Below are positions 19,073 to 32,080 of a stretch of DNA of 64,000 bases, piece by piece; position 1 is the first letter of the stretch; every line of letters starts with the position of its first letter. Under the pieces are notes generated by a model, which did not search any database, was not told where the DNA came from, and worked only from the letters and a program-made list of their open reading frames with translations. Location of the stretch: positions 1-64,000 of the forward strand of contig JACSDF010000002.1 in the NCBI GenBank assembly GCA_015660815.1, read 5' to 3'. The translations under genes were made by a program, and so were the position numbers. The DNA is from Actinomycetota bacterium (lineage in GTDB: Bacteria > Actinomycetota > Actinomycetes > Nanopelagicales > Nanopelagicaceae).

Positions 19073-19610
19073 AGAGCCTATTCTCGCGTATAAAGGCGGC
19101 AACGATTTCCGGTACATCCGCGCTCAATCCTGCGCGAACTTCAGTGGCCGAAACATCAATGGCTGCTATATCGATGCCGTGTTGGGCAAAACCCGGCCGA
19201 TTAATACAGATAATCGAGGCTAGTTCATGAATCTCTTCAGCTCGATGCCACTGATCGATCTTTGAATATGCATCCGAACCCATAATCAGAAAAATCTCAT
19301 CCTCAGGATATGCAGTGCGTACAGCTTCCACTGTGTCTATAGCATAGCTGGGACCTTCGCGAAGAATTTCAATGGGATTGACTTCTACGTGCTGTGAAAT
19401 ATTTGAGGGAAGTGATGACACCGCAAGTTGGCACATTGTTCGTCGATCTGCGCCAGATGCAATGGGGGCGTTCTCTCTTAGCAAGGGTTGTCCTGCAGGG
19501 ACAAGAATCAATTTATCAATAATTTTCTTCTCAATGAGTTGGGAAATAACTTTCAAATGACCATTGTGAATCGGATCGAAAGTCCCGCCATAAATTCCTA
19601 CTCGGGACAA
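19062..19610 (-). CDS. nadD: Nicotinate-nucleotide adenylyltransferase
   Basis: NadD adenylates nicotinate mononucleotide in NAD synthesis. The 182-residue nucleotidyltransferase fold shows GIYGGTFDPIHNGHLK (residues 5-20), the T/HxGH-type motif, and the later MGSDAYSKIDQWH and ICINRPG. The start appears to be TTG 19610, one nucleotide after the stop of the 40-residue membrane-protein gene, with no better start nearby. Translation is therefore probably coupled to that small gene. Confidence 0.93.
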   Translation of the reverse strand: MSRVGIYGGTFDPIHNGHLKVISQLIEKKIIDKLILVPAGQPLLRENAPIASGADRRTMCQLAVSSLPSNISQHVEVNPIEILREGPSYAIDTVEAVRTAYPEDEIFLIMGSDAYSKIDQWHRAEEIHELASIICINRPGFAQHGIDIAAIDVSATEVRAGLSADVPEIVAAFIRENRLYDN

Positions 19611-19611
19611 A

Positions 19612-19734
19612 TTAATCCCGGTCTAAGCGCAATGCTAAATAAAGAAATATCGAGAGAACTGCAAAAGTTACAACACCATAGGCAATAGATGGCATTGGTA
19701 ATTCGCGAAGAGCTTCAGCGGCGAGGTTGTTCAT
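19612..19734 (-). CDS. Small membrane protein upstream of nadD (40 aa)
   Basis: ATG 19734 opens a 40-residue frame starting MNNLAAEALRELPMPSIAYG, followed by one transmembrane helix (VVTFAVLSIFLYLAL) and a short basic/acidic tail. From memory, actinobacteria often carry a protein of this exact form (short amphipathic start, ELPMP, one helix) directly before nadD. Here its stop is one nucleotide before the nadD TTG. Function unknown. The conserved position and coupling argue that it is real. Confidence 0.7.
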   Translation of the reverse strand: MNNLAAEALRELPMPSIAYGVVTFAVLSIFLYLALRLDRD

Positions 19735-19747
19735 GCCACAAATCCTA

Positions 19748-22838
<3,091 letters not shown>

Positions 22839-22842
<4 letters not shown>

Positions 22843-23984
22843 AGTGAGTGTGCCGCCCTTCCACGGGCAATTACATCGGGAAGTACTGACACAACAAAAT
22901 CACAGTCCTGTTCGGTACTCGTGGCGCCAAATGAGAAGCGAAGCGATGATTGTGCTGACGCTTCACTGTGACCCATAGCAAGCAGAACATGGCTGGCCTC
23001 ATGTACCCCGGCACTACATGCCGATCCAGTAGAACAGGAAATATGCTCGCCATCCATGAGTAAAAGCAGCGTATCGCTCTGAGTCCCAGGAAAAGTCACG
23101 TTAACAATTCCCGGTAGGCGCTCTGAGGCAAGGCCATTAATGATTGCATCTGGAAATAAGCGTTGAACGGCGGATATAAAGCGATCTCTGAGCGCACTGA
23201 CTGCAGCGGCGTTGTACCCGGGGCTAACCGCCGCAGTGGAAAAACCCACAATGCCAGGGGCGTTGAAAGTTCCGCTACGAATTTCACGCTCTTGTCCGCC
23301 TCCATGTAAAAGCGAAGGGATTTCGATTGTGCGTCTTAAAATTAGCGCACCGATCCCTAACGGTCCACTGATTTTATGCGCACTTAAACTCATAGCAGTG
23401 ACACCCAGTTGAGAAAACGAGAGTGGAACTTTTTTAAAACTTTGCACGGCATCACTGTGAACCGGTATTTCACCGGCGATTGAAACAACTTCTGAAATTG
23501 GTTGAAGCACACCAGTCTCGTTATTAGAGTGCATCACTGAAATAACGGCAATTTCATTTCCGCGTTTTTCAACTAAGTTAGCAAGAAATTCTAAATCAAT
23601 GGTTCCGTTGTGATTGACGGGAATCTCAATAACTTCGGCCGCCTCATGTGTTGCCAACCAATGAGCCGGATCTAAAATCGCATGATGCTCGATGCTTGAA
23701 ATTACAACAATATTTTTCCCTTTATCCCGGCCCGCCCAGTACAGACCTTTCAAAGCAATATTGTTCGCCTCTGTCCCTGATGCGGTAAATATGATTTCGC
23801 TGGGCAGGCATCCAATCTCTGCAGCTAAAACTTCGCGCGCATCCTCTAAAGTTTTTCTCGTTGCGCGACCATGCGCATGCAGACTTGAAGGATTACCAAG
23901 TGCCGCAGCTTGATCTGACATCGCAGCAAGTGCCCGTGCATCAATTGGCGTGGTTGCTGCATGGTCAAGGTAAATCGATGGCAT
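22839..23984 (-). CDS. Cysteine desulfurase (NifS/IscS-like)
   Basis: This is a PLP-dependent enzyme that removes sulfur from cysteine for tRNA thiolation and probably Fe-S assembly. The 381 residues contain the N-terminal [11 protein letters not shown], the PLP lysine K204 in [10 protein letters not shown], and the catalytic cysteine C323 in STGSACSAG, a class I loop. It is the first gene of the run into mnmA and ligA, and follows etfA after 10 nt. No iscU or suf gene is nearby, so dedication to MnmA is the simplest reading. Confidence 0.93.
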
Positions 23985-23994
23985 GCCGCTAATT

Positions 23995-24948
23995 CTAGGG
24001 TTTACGTGCCTTTATGCCCTCAGTGGCCTTTGGTAGGACCGTAAAGAGATCACCAACTACACCAAAATCGGCGATTTCGAAAATCGGTGCCTCAGGATCT
24101 TTATTGATAACAAGGATTGCTTTACTGGTTTGCATGCCAGCTCTATGTTGAATCGCGCCGGAAATACCACAGGCGACATATAACTGTGGACTTACGGTCT
24201 TACCAGTCTGACCAACTTGGTGAGTGTGTGGATACCAACCGGCATCTGTCGCAGCACGAGATGCACCAACTGCCGCACCTAGTGAATCGGCAAATGCCTC
24301 AACAGCTGTGAAATCTCCATTTGTACCACGCCCACCCGATACAACTATGTCGGCTTCGGTCAACTCAGGACGTCCGCCTTCTTCTGGTGGTTGCACCGAT
24401 GTTACAACGCTCTTTTTTGCGTTCTCACCAATATCCATTGTGAGAGTTTCAATTGTTGGATGAACCTCTTGCAGATCTGGAGTTATGGAGTTTGGGCGCA
24501 CAGTAATAATTGGTACTCCGTGAGAGATTTTAGAGTGCACTGTAGTTGAGCCACCAAAAACCAGCTGGGTGGCGATTAAATCCGCGCTAATGTCAACGGC
24601 ATCGGTAATTATTCCAGAGTTGCTTTTTACGGCTAATCGACCCGCGACCTCTTTACCGAATGCATGCGATGCGATTAAAACTGCACTCGGGGCTTTCAAT
24701 GTAATTATTTGGTTTAGAACATCGGCCGAAGCCGCTACCCCATGCGTTGTGAAACTATCTGACTCAACGACAATAACATTAGTTATAGGACCGTGAGAAA
24801 CTGCGGCTGCATATTCAGAACCTTTGCCAACTGGTGCAAGCACTACAGCAGTCACCTCTGCAATTCGTGCGGCGACAGTAGCGAGTTCGGCCGTGGTTCT
24901 GCTCAATTTTGCACCGATGAAATCGGCGAGAATTAATACATTGCTCAT
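23995..24948 (-). CDS. etfA: Electron transfer flavoprotein subunit alpha
   Basis: EtfA binds FAD and carries electrons from acyl-CoA and related dehydrogenases to the quinone pool. The 317-residue protein has an N-terminal alpha/beta domain and the typical C-terminal FAD domain ([66 protein letters not shown]). It overlaps etfB by 4 nt. No dehydrogenase or ETF-quinone oxidoreductase gene lies in the window. Confidence 0.96.
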   Translation of the reverse strand: MSNVLILADFIGAKLSRTTAELATVAARIAEVTAVVLAPVGKGSEYAAAVSHGPITNVIVVESDSFTTHGVAASADVLNQIITLKAPSAVLIASHAFGKEVAGRLAVKSNSGIITDAVDISADLIATQLVFGGSTTVHSKISHGVPIITVRPNSITPDLQEVHPTIETLTMDIGENAKKSVVTSVQPPEEGGRPELTEADIVVSGGRGTNGDFTAVEAFADSLGAAVGASRAATDAGWYPHTHQVGQTGKTVSPQLYVACGISGAIQHRAGMQTSKAILVINKDPEAPIFEIADFGVVGDLFTVLPKATEGIKARKP

Positions 24949-25730
24949 ATCAGCTTTTTTTCTACTAGAAAGGCAACAACTTGATCTCCAGCGGTTCCAT
25001 CATCGGTAATTATGACACCCGCAGCGCGAGCCGGTCTAAGTGATGCATCAACGACGACGGACCATTGACTTTCAATTGAAATTCCAAGGCTCGCAACATT
25101 TATCGTTTCGATAGTTTTTTTCTTAGCGGCCATGATGCCTTTAAATGATGGGTAACGCGGTTCATTAATTTTTTCAACCACCGATACAACTACAGGAAAC
25201 TCGCCGAACATCTCTTCAACTCCAGTTTCAGTAACCCGAGTAATATTCACTTTTTTGGCCGATGAATCAACTGTTACCGCTGAGGCAAAAGTAAGTTGAG
25301 CACAACCAATCCGTTCGGCAATCATCGCCGGTACAACACTCATTCGCGCATCTGTTGATTCAGTTCCGCAGATAATGAGATCAAACTGGCCCTGTGAAAT
25401 AACTGTAGATAAAACTTTTGACGTCGTGAGTGCATCGGCACCGGCGAGCGCGGCATCACTAATTAAGATTGCACCGTTTGCCCCCATTGAGAGCGCCTTG
25501 CGCAGCGATTCGCTCGCACGCTCTGGACCCATTGAAATCACAGTTACAGTATTAGGTCCGCCCTCATCGTTGCCGCCATGTGCTTCGACAATACGCATAG
25601 CCTCTTCAATGGCATACTCATCGAGATCATTGAGAACCGCATCAACGTTGACTCGATCTAATAACCCATCAACCATCTTCTTTTCTGCCCATGAATCCGG
25701 GACCTGCTTGATGCAGACAGCAATCTTCAT
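24945..25730 (-). CDS. etfB: Electron transfer flavoprotein subunit beta
   Basis: EtfB is the AMP-binding partner of EtfA. The 261-residue length and the motifs MKIAVCIKQVPDS, NDLDEYAIEEAMRI, ICGTESTDARMSVVPAMIAE and RYPSFKGIMAAKKK are typical. It is first in an etfB-etfA pair with a 4-nt overlap. The region between its start and the divergent glycosyltransferase gene is about 120 nt and should hold both promoters. Confidence 0.96.
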   Translation of the reverse strand: MKIAVCIKQVPDSWAEKKMVDGLLDRVNVDAVLNDLDEYAIEEAMRIVEAHGGNDEGGPNTVTVISMGPERASESLRKALSMGANGAILISDAALAGADALTTSKVLSTVISQGQFDLIICGTESTDARMSVVPAMIAERIGCAQLTFASAVTVDSSAKKVNITRVTETGVEEMFGEFPVVVSVVEKINEPRYPSFKGIMAAKKKTIETINVASLGISIESQWSVVVDASLRPARAAGVIITDDGTAGDQVVAFLVEKKLI

Positions 25731-25853
25731 GGCGCATATGTTACTGATGGGTAACTGTAATCTCCACTCCAGAGCCGTAATTTCACCCGAGATTTGCCAA
25801 CACGTAACCTCTACTTTGACTTTAGTGTTTGCGCAGAGCAGACCCTTATCACC

Positions 25854-26993
25854 ATGGTGCTGCGAATTGCTCTTGTGACTGAATCATTTCTGCCTCAGAT
25901 AAATGGAGTAACTAATAGCGTCCTTAGAATTCTTGAAGGATTTGCCAGGGAAGGGCACGAAGCCCTGGTCATTGCACCTGAAAGCGCTGATGCCCCCCGC
26001 GAGTATGCCGGCTTTCGAGTCAAGCATGTCCCGAGCCTTGAAATGAAAGGGCTGATTCCAGTTGGTTTTCCGCAACGCGCCTTAGAACCACTCATTGATG
26101 GCTTTGCACCAGATGTAATCCACTTAGCATCACCGATATTTCTCGGAAGTTACGTAACCAAAATCGCAACACGGTTAGAGATTCCAACGCTATCTGTCTA
26201 TCAAACCGACATCGCTGGATTTGCACGGCACTATGGAATGAGCGTGGCGCATAGTGGACTAAAAAAGTGGGTCGCAAAGATTCACTCACAAACAAATCGC
26301 ACTCTAGCTCCCTCGAAGTGGTCATGCTCAGATCTTGCGAAATCCGGCGTTCCAAATGTTCACCTTTGGCAACGAGGTGTCGATAACATCAAATTCTCTC
26401 CGGTAAAACGCGATCCTGATCTGCGAAATCAACTACTTGGTCACCGTAGTGACCGAAAAATAATTGGTTATGTAGGTCGCCTCGCCAATGAAAAACGTGT
26501 CGAAGATCTTTTGGTGCTCGATCAACGCGATGATATTCAAATAGTAATTATTGGAGAAGGTCCTGCCCGAACCAGATTAGAGCGTTTGCTTCCTAATGCA
26601 CGTTTTGTGGGATACCAAAGCGGCGAGGATTTGGCGCGCTATTACGCGTCATTAGATATTTTTGTTCATACTGGAAAGCATGAAACTTTTTGTCAATCGA
26701 TTCAAGAGGCTTTAGCATCTGGAATTCCAGTAATCGCTCCGAATTTTGGTGGGCCAACAGATTTAGTTCAACATGAGTTTACGGGATACTTAATTGATAC
26801 CGCCGATAGCCAAGCCCTCAGTAGAAGCGTAACTAATATTCTAACAAGCTTTGATGCAGTATCCGTTGCAGTCAGAGCACGTGAGTCAGTCATTAAGCGC
26901 ACATGGCCATTAGTCCATAAGCAACTTATCAATCATTACTATGAAATTCTTTCGGAATCGGCTACTCGAGTAGAGAGTGAAAAAGTCGCATGA
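25854..26993 (+). CDS. GT4 family glycosyltransferase (mannosyltransferase-like)
   Basis: This cytoplasmic GT-B glycosyltransferase resembles the actinobacterial PimB/MgtA branch. The start is taken at ATG 25854 (MVLRIALVTESFLPQINGV), since an upstream ATG would add 20 residues without family likeness. The N-terminal acceptor domain carries the G-V-T-N-S loop. The C-terminal donor domain has IIGYVGRLANEKRVEDL and the EX7E-type EALASGIPVIAPNFGG. It overlaps the next glycosyltransferase by 4 nt, so the pair likely makes a shared glycolipid or glycan. The donor sugar (GDP-mannose?) is an inference. Confidence 0.85.
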   Translation: MVLRIALVTESFLPQINGVTNSVLRILEGFAREGHEALVIAPESADAPREYAGFRVKHVPSLEMKGLIPVGFPQRALEPLIDGFAPDVIHLASPIFLGSYVTKIATRLEIPTLSVYQTDIAGFARHYGMSVAHSGLKKWVAKIHSQTNRTLAPSKWSCSDLAKSGVPNVHLWQRGVDNIKFSPVKRDPDLRNQLLGHRSDRKIIGYVGRLANEKRVEDLLVLDQRDDIQIVIIGEGPARTRLERLLPNARFVGYQSGEDLARYYASLDIFVHTGKHETFCQSIQEALASGIPVIAPNFGGPTDLVQHEFTGYLIDTADSQALSRSVTNILTSFDAVSVAVRARESVIKRTWPLVHKQLINHYYEILSESATRVESEKVA

Positions 26994-28144
26994 GAATTGT
27001 CCATGTTGCTAATTTTTATGGCCCTAAATCCGGAGGAATCCGAACCACTCTGCATGAGCTCGGTGCTGGTTATATTGCAAGGGGACATGAATTTACCTAC
27101 ATTGTTCCGGGTAACGGTTTTTATTGCGAAGAAACGGCCGATGGAAGAAAGATTACGGTTCCATCAATTGAACTTCCATTTAGCGGTGGCTATCGAATCA
27201 TTCGAAATAACGGTGGGATTAAACGGCTTCTCATCACTCTAAAACCCGATGTTTTGGAGGTTTCTGATCGTTTTACACTCTCAGGTGTCGGCAAATGGGC
27301 AGGTGCGCGAAGAATTAAGACAGTGGTTTTTAGTCACGAGACTTTAGTTGGTCTAGCAAGACAGTATTTTCCATTCCCGCTGACTCCGATTATCGATTGG
27401 CACAACAAGCGCCTGGCAAAGCGATTTAACTACGTCATAGCCACCACGGCCTTTGCGGCACGCGAATTTGAAAAATTGGAGATTGATAATTTAGTACGCG
27501 TGCCTCTAGGGGTCAATCTTGAAGTTTTTAGTCCAAAGAAAAGAGATGAAGAACTTAGAGTTGAACTGCTCAAAGGTAGTGAAGTTCTATTGGTTCACTG
27601 CGGACGACTTTCACGAGAGAAAAACCCTGCGCGCTCTATTGAAACTCTACAACTACTCCTTGATCGCGGAATAAAGGCGCGCTTGATTTATGTCGGCATC
27701 GGTCCACTCTTTAGAAAGTTAAGAGAGAAAGCTAAAGATTTGCCTGTAACTTTTCTTGGATATATTGCCGATCGCGATCGAGTTTCAGAAATTCTTGCAT
27801 CGGCCGATGTCTCGTTGGCACCAGGACCGATTGAGACGTTTTGCCTAGCGGCTCTAGAATCTCTGGCTTCAGGAACGCCAGTAGTTGCATCAAACACTAG
27901 CGCTGTTGGCGAATACCTACTCCTTGGTGCAATGCAACCCGTGGGAGCGGTCGCACACAATAATCCACAATCATTTGCCGATGCGGTTGAGGCGGTCATT
28001 GAAATGAGAAAACGAGATCGAAACTTGCCATCGCTTTGCCAACAACAAGCTGAAAACTTTCCCTGGAGTTCGACTATTTCGCTGATGCTCACACTTCACG
28101 GTGAATTACCACAACGCTTCAAACGAAGTTTAAGGGCGGCATGA
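26990..28144 (+). CDS. GT4 family glycosyltransferase
   Basis: A 384-residue GT-B enzyme starting MRIVHVANFYGPKSGGIRTT. The donor domain contains LVHCGRLSREKNPARSIE and the nucleotide-sugar motif SLAPGPIETFCLAALESLASG, followed by TPVVASN. It overlaps the previous glycosyltransferase by 4 nt and is followed immediately by the SGNH hydrolase (stop and ATG adjacent), giving a tight three-gene unit. The acceptor is not recognisable from sequence. Phosphatidylinositol-mannoside-like or cell-surface glycan synthesis fits the lineage. Confidence 0.85.
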   Translation: MRIVHVANFYGPKSGGIRTTLHELGAGYIARGHEFTYIVPGNGFYCEETADGRKITVPSIELPFSGGYRIIRNNGGIKRLLITLKPDVLEVSDRFTLSGVGKWAGARRIKTVVFSHETLVGLARQYFPFPLTPIIDWHNKRLAKRFNYVIATTAFAAREFEKLEIDNLVRVPLGVNLEVFSPKKRDEELRVELLKGSEVLLVHCGRLSREKNPARSIETLQLLLDRGIKARLIYVGIGPLFRKLREKAKDLPVTFLGYIADRDRVSEILASADVSLAPGPIETFCLAALESLASGTPVVASNTSAVGEYLLLGAMQPVGAVAHNNPQSFADAVEAVIEMRKRDRNLPSLCQQQAENFPWSSTISLMLTLHGELPQRFKRSLRAA

Positions 28145-28993
28145 ATGAACTCAATTGCTACCTTCGTTGTTTTGGGAGATAGTGCAGCTGCAGGTACAGG
28201 CGATGCTGATGCCAATGGCGCACTTAGAGGTTGGTCGTATTATTTGGCAAGACATTTTAATCAACCACTCGTGTATGCAAATCTCTCTCGACCAGGTGCG
28301 CAATCTACTGAAGTGCTGATAGATCAACTTCCGAAAGCACTTTCACTCGATCCGACGCTAACGGCCGTAATAGTAGGTGGCAATGATGCATTGCGGAATG
28401 GCTTTAGCCCAGAACTCTTACACAATAATCTTCGGCAGGTTCTTGAAGCTTTACGTGAGAATGGTTCAGAGATAATGCTCTTGCAACTTCATGAACCAAC
28501 TCAAATCGCGCCGTTGCCAAAGACACTGGGAGTCATAATAAATCGAAGAATAAACTCAGTAAACGCGGTAGTGAGAGCAGTTGGTGCTGAGTTTGGTGCT
28601 CACATTTTATCTGCACGCGATATTCCAGATATCTATGTCAGGAATCGCTGGCACGTAGATCGAATGCATCCTTCAAAATTTGGTCATCAGATTTTGGCGC
28701 ACAATTTCCGTGAAATTCTTTTCCCACGTTGGGATATTTCTCCGGTACAAATAGATCCCGTAGTCGGTCGTCCAAGAAAGGATTCTTTGCTGTGGATGTT
28801 GCGACATGCAACACCTTGGTTTATTAAGCGAAGTGTCGATCTTTTACCAGCAGCGCTCATTCTAGTTATGCGTGAGTATTTTAAAATTCTTACCCGACGC
28901 AACAGAGATGTGGGAGCTACTGTGTACTTCCCTGAGTTTGTGAACCTACGCGAGGCTAAATTTCCGCTAGTTCAAGAGGTTCGCGTGTCGTAA
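28145..28993 (+). CDS. SGNH/GDSL-type hydrolase
   Basis: A 282-residue esterase-fold protein with the four SGNH blocks: GDSAAAGTG (nucleophile Ser about residue 12), RPGAQSTE, GGNDAL (Asn of block III) and DRMHPSKFGH (catalytic Asp/His). There is no signal peptide, so it acts in the cytoplasm or at the membrane face. It is translationally linked to the two glycosyltransferases and may deacylate or acyl-edit their glycolipid product. That link is inference. A C-terminal extension of about 80 residues beyond the fold is basic and partly hydrophobic. Confidence 0.85.
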   Translation: MNSIATFVVLGDSAAAGTGDADANGALRGWSYYLARHFNQPLVYANLSRPGAQSTEVLIDQLPKALSLDPTLTAVIVGGNDALRNGFSPELLHNNLRQVLEALRENGSEIMLLQLHEPTQIAPLPKTLGVIINRRINSVNAVVRAVGAEFGAHILSARDIPDIYVRNRWHVDRMHPSKFGHQILAHNFREILFPRWDISPVQIDPVVGRPRKDSLLWMLRHATPWFIKRSVDLLPAALILVMREYFKILTRRNRDVGATVYFPEFVNLREAKFPLVQEVRVS

Positions 28994-29030
28994 TTCGCAC
29001 ATAATCTACTAATCAGGGCAGTATTGCCCC

Positions 29031-31139
29031 GTGCTTCCCGCAGACCCTCGAACCCTTGGCGCTACTGTTACCGATGGTGGAACTAATTTTGCTATCTGGT
29101 CTAATGCCGCCGATGCTGTTGAGCTCTGCTTATTTAATGAGATTAACGGCGCATTAGTGGAAACTCGCTTTGCGATGTCACATAGAAATGGACCTATCTG
29201 GCACGGTTATTTAGCTGGAGTCCGTCCTGGACAGCGCTATGGCTATCGAATGTATGGGCCATGGCATCCTCAAAACGGTGTTCGCTTTAACGCTGCAAAG
29301 CTATTAATTGATCCATATACCCATCACTTAGATGGCGATCTAACGTATGCACCTGAAATCTATGGATATGTCGCACACAATGGCACCGGCGGTGGCGATT
29401 TAAGCATGCGTGATGGCCGTGATAGTGCCGGCTTTGTTCCGTACTCGGTCGTTACTGATCATCGTGTTCGCGAAATAGCTCGCCCCTTAGTGCCGTGGGC
29501 CAAAACAGTTATTTACGAAGCTCACGTACAGGGATTAACTGCCAAAAATCCAAATATTCCTGAGAGTGAACGTGGAACGTATAAAGCGTTGGGACATCCC
29601 AGCACGATTGCACACTTAAAATCAATTGGAATTACCGCACTTGAACTTTTGCCCATTGCCGCATCGATAACAGAGCCAGCAATATTTGATCGTGGTCGAA
29701 TAAATTACTGGGGATATAACTCAATTGCATTTAGCGCACCGCATTCAGCGTATGCCTCTAGCGCTGATCCGATCAGCGAACTTCAATGGGCAGTTGACCA
29801 ATTACACAACGCGGGAATCGAAGTTATTTTAGATGTTGTTTACAACCACACTGCCGAAGGTGGCGTTGGTGGTCCAACGCTCTCTTACAAAGGAATAGAT
29901 AATAAGGCTTACTACCGTCACGATAACCACGGTAATTATGTTGATGTAACGGGGTGTGGCAATACTTTTGCCGCAAGTAACCCACACTCGGTGCGACAGA
30001 TAATTGATTCACTGCGTTGGTGGATTGAAGTAATTGGTGTCGATGGATTTAGATTTGATTTAACTACCGCGCTCTACACAAGTTCAAGTGCTTTTAACTC
30101 ATCCTTATTGTCTGCAATCGGATCGGACTCAGTCCTGCGCAACTTTAAAATGATTGCAGAGCCATGGGATGTTAAACGATATTCCTTAGGTGATTTTCCG
30201 CATCCGTGGCGAGAGTGGAATGATGTCTATCGCGACTCAGCACGCCAGTTCTGGCTCGGTGATCTTGAACGCGGCTTCGGCGATGGAGTCTCTGATATAG
30301 CTAGCAGTATTAGTGGTTCCAGTTCAATTTTCTATTATCGCGGTCCCACATCTTCAATAAACTTTATCGCCGCTCACGATGGCTTCACGCTCCATGACAT
30401 GGTGACCTATAACGAGAAAAATAATTTAGCTAACGGTGAAAACAATGCCGATGGAAGTGATTCGAATAGATCGTGGAACGTAGGTAGAGAGGGTGAAAGT
30501 GATGACCCAACTATCCAAGAAACCAGACATCGAATAAAGAAATCGCTTTTAGCGACATTAATGCTCTCTTCAGGAGTTCCAATGCTCAATATGGGCGATG
30601 AGGTCAGTCGTACACAAGCTGGATCTAATAATGCCTATTCTCTTCCGATCGAAATGCTTCAAGAAAGTGAAGAAGATTTCAATGGTGGGTGGGCGCTACC
30701 TTGGGAGTTAAATAGCCAGGCTGAAGATGTTTTGGCGACGGTTCAATCACTTGCACAGATTCGCCAAACTTATTTGGCAGATGTTGCATCCGAGTTTTTC
30801 ACTGGAATAGTCGATCATGGCACGCGCCGTAAAGATATTGCTTGGTTTTCATTGGGCGGCCGAGAAATGAGCGATGACCATTGGGCCGATGAGGAGAAAC
30901 GAAGCATTACAGTCTTCATTGAAGCCGATCCATCGCGAGGTCTACTGCTATTGCTGAACTCCTCAAAGATTGAAACTCTTTTTACTTTACCTGATGCACA
31001 GTGGGGTGAAACTTTTCGATGCATTTTTGATGCAAGTAAGAGAGTTGCAACGTATGAGCCGGTCATCGCTGCGCCAAATGCAAAGATTTCAGTTCCAGCG
31101 CACAGCGCCCAAGTCTGGCTTGTTTCGCGTACTAGGTAG
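29031..31139 (+). CDS. glgX: Glycogen debranching enzyme GlgX (isoamylase-type GH13)
   Basis: GlgX cleaves alpha-1,6 branches of phosphorylase-limited glycogen. The 702-residue protein starts at GTG 29031. It has an N-terminal CBM48-like domain (GTNFAIWSNAADAVELCLF) and a GH13 barrel with region I VYNHTAEG, region II DGFRFDLTTAL (nucleophile Asp), region III EPWD (acid Glu) and region IV AAHDGFTL. It is on the same strand as the glycosyltransferase group, but there is no glgP/glgC nearby. Confidence 0.94.
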   Translation: MLPADPRTLGATVTDGGTNFAIWSNAADAVELCLFNEINGALVETRFAMSHRNGPIWHGYLAGVRPGQRYGYRMYGPWHPQNGVRFNAAKLLIDPYTHHLDGDLTYAPEIYGYVAHNGTGGGDLSMRDGRDSAGFVPYSVVTDHRVREIARPLVPWAKTVIYEAHVQGLTAKNPNIPESERGTYKALGHPSTIAHLKSIGITALELLPIAASITEPAIFDRGRINYWGYNSIAFSAPHSAYASSADPISELQWAVDQLHNAGIEVILDVVYNHTAEGGVGGPTLSYKGIDNKAYYRHDNHGNYVDVTGCGNTFAASNPHSVRQIIDSLRWWIEVIGVDGFRFDLTTALYTSSSAFNSSLLSAIGSDSVLRNFKMIAEPWDVKRYSLGDFPHPWREWNDVYRDSARQFWLGDLERGFGDGVSDIASSISGSSSIFYYRGPTSSINFIAAHDGFTLHDMVTYNEKNNLANGENNADGSDSNRSWNVGREGESDDPTIQETRHRIKKSLLATLMLSSGVPMLNMGDEVSRTQAGSNNAYSLPIEMLQESEEDFNGGWALPWELNSQAEDVLATVQSLAQIRQTYLADVASEFFTGIVDHGTRRKDIAWFSLGGREMSDDHWADEEKRSITVFIEADPSRGLLLLLNSSKIETLFTLPDAQWGETFRCIFDASKRVATYEPVIAAPNAKISVPAHSAQVWLVSRTR

Positions 31140-31171
31140 TAATCGTTATTTGTGGGTAATATTTAGAAACC

Positions 31172-32080
31172 ATGTTGGCACTCATCGCACCCGGTCAGGG
31201 TTCTCAAACTCCCGGAATGCTCAACTCCTGGATTGTGGATGCGAGCACGAGAAATTTATTAAGTGCATGGTCAAAGGATATTGATTTAGATCTCGTGCAC
31301 CTTGGCACAACTGCAGATGCCGATGAGATTAAAGATACGGCGAATGCCCAACCACTCATTGTTGCAACTTCTCTATTGGCCGCACATGCACTTGCTTTAG
31401 ACAATGTTGCACTCACATCTGGTCATTCTGTCGGCGAACTAACTGCCGCCGCGATTAGCGGTGCAATAAGTGCAAGCGATGCACTCACTTTGGTCAGAGC
31501 CCGGGGCGTGGAAATGGCAAAGGCCGCAGCACTTATGCCTACGGGTATGTCGGCAGTGCTTGGTGGAGATCGAAATGAAGTTGTCGCGGCAATTACGGTG
31601 TTGGGATTAGTTGCGGCAAATGAGAATGGCGCGGGACAGATAGTTGCCGCTGGAGATCTCACTGCGCTGGCGGCCCTCGGCGAAAATCCACCGCTCGGAG
31701 CACGAGTGCGCGCACTATCGGTTGCTGGAGCTTTTCATACCCCATACATGCTCGAAGCGGTTGCACCGCTGAGTGATTTAGCGGCCACAATTACGACGCG
31801 CCAACCAATGATTCCATTTATCTCAAATAAAGATGGTGCGGCAGTAAGAAATGGCACTGAAATCGTGGCTCGAATAGTCAGCCAGATTACTAATCCAGTC
31901 CGCTGGGATCTTTGTATGCAGAGTTTAAAAACTATGGGAGTTACAGGTGTCATTGAACTGCCACCTGCCGGAACTCTGGTTGGCTTACTCAAACGCGCAG
32001 TTCCTGAAATTGAGAGCTTTGCTTTGAAGAGTGCGCTCGACCTAGATGCGGCACGAGAATTCGCAGGAAGGCACATATGA
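31172..32080 (+). CDS. fabD: Malonyl-CoA:ACP acyltransferase
   Basis: FabD loads malonyl groups onto ACP. The 302-residue acyltransferase domain shows the nucleophile S85 in SGHSVGEL, the substrate-recognition arginine region (VRARGVEMAKAA), and the histidine in VAGAFHTPYM. It is first in the type II fatty-acid cluster fabD-fabH-acpP-fabF-accD, the actinobacterial order. A TAATAT box 9 nt before ATG 31172 suggests a leaderless transcript. It overlaps fabH by 4 nt. Confidence 0.95.
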   Translation: MLALIAPGQGSQTPGMLNSWIVDASTRNLLSAWSKDIDLDLVHLGTTADADEIKDTANAQPLIVATSLLAAHALALDNVALTSGHSVGELTAAAISGAISASDALTLVRARGVEMAKAAALMPTGMSAVLGGDRNEVVAAITVLGLVAANENGAGQIVAAGDLTALAALGENPPLGARVRALSVAGAFHTPYMLEAVAPLSDLAATITTRQPMIPFISNKDGAAVRNGTEIVARIVSQITNPVRWDLCMQSLKTMGVTGVIELPPAGTLVGLLKRAVPEIESFALKSALDLDAAREFAGRHI

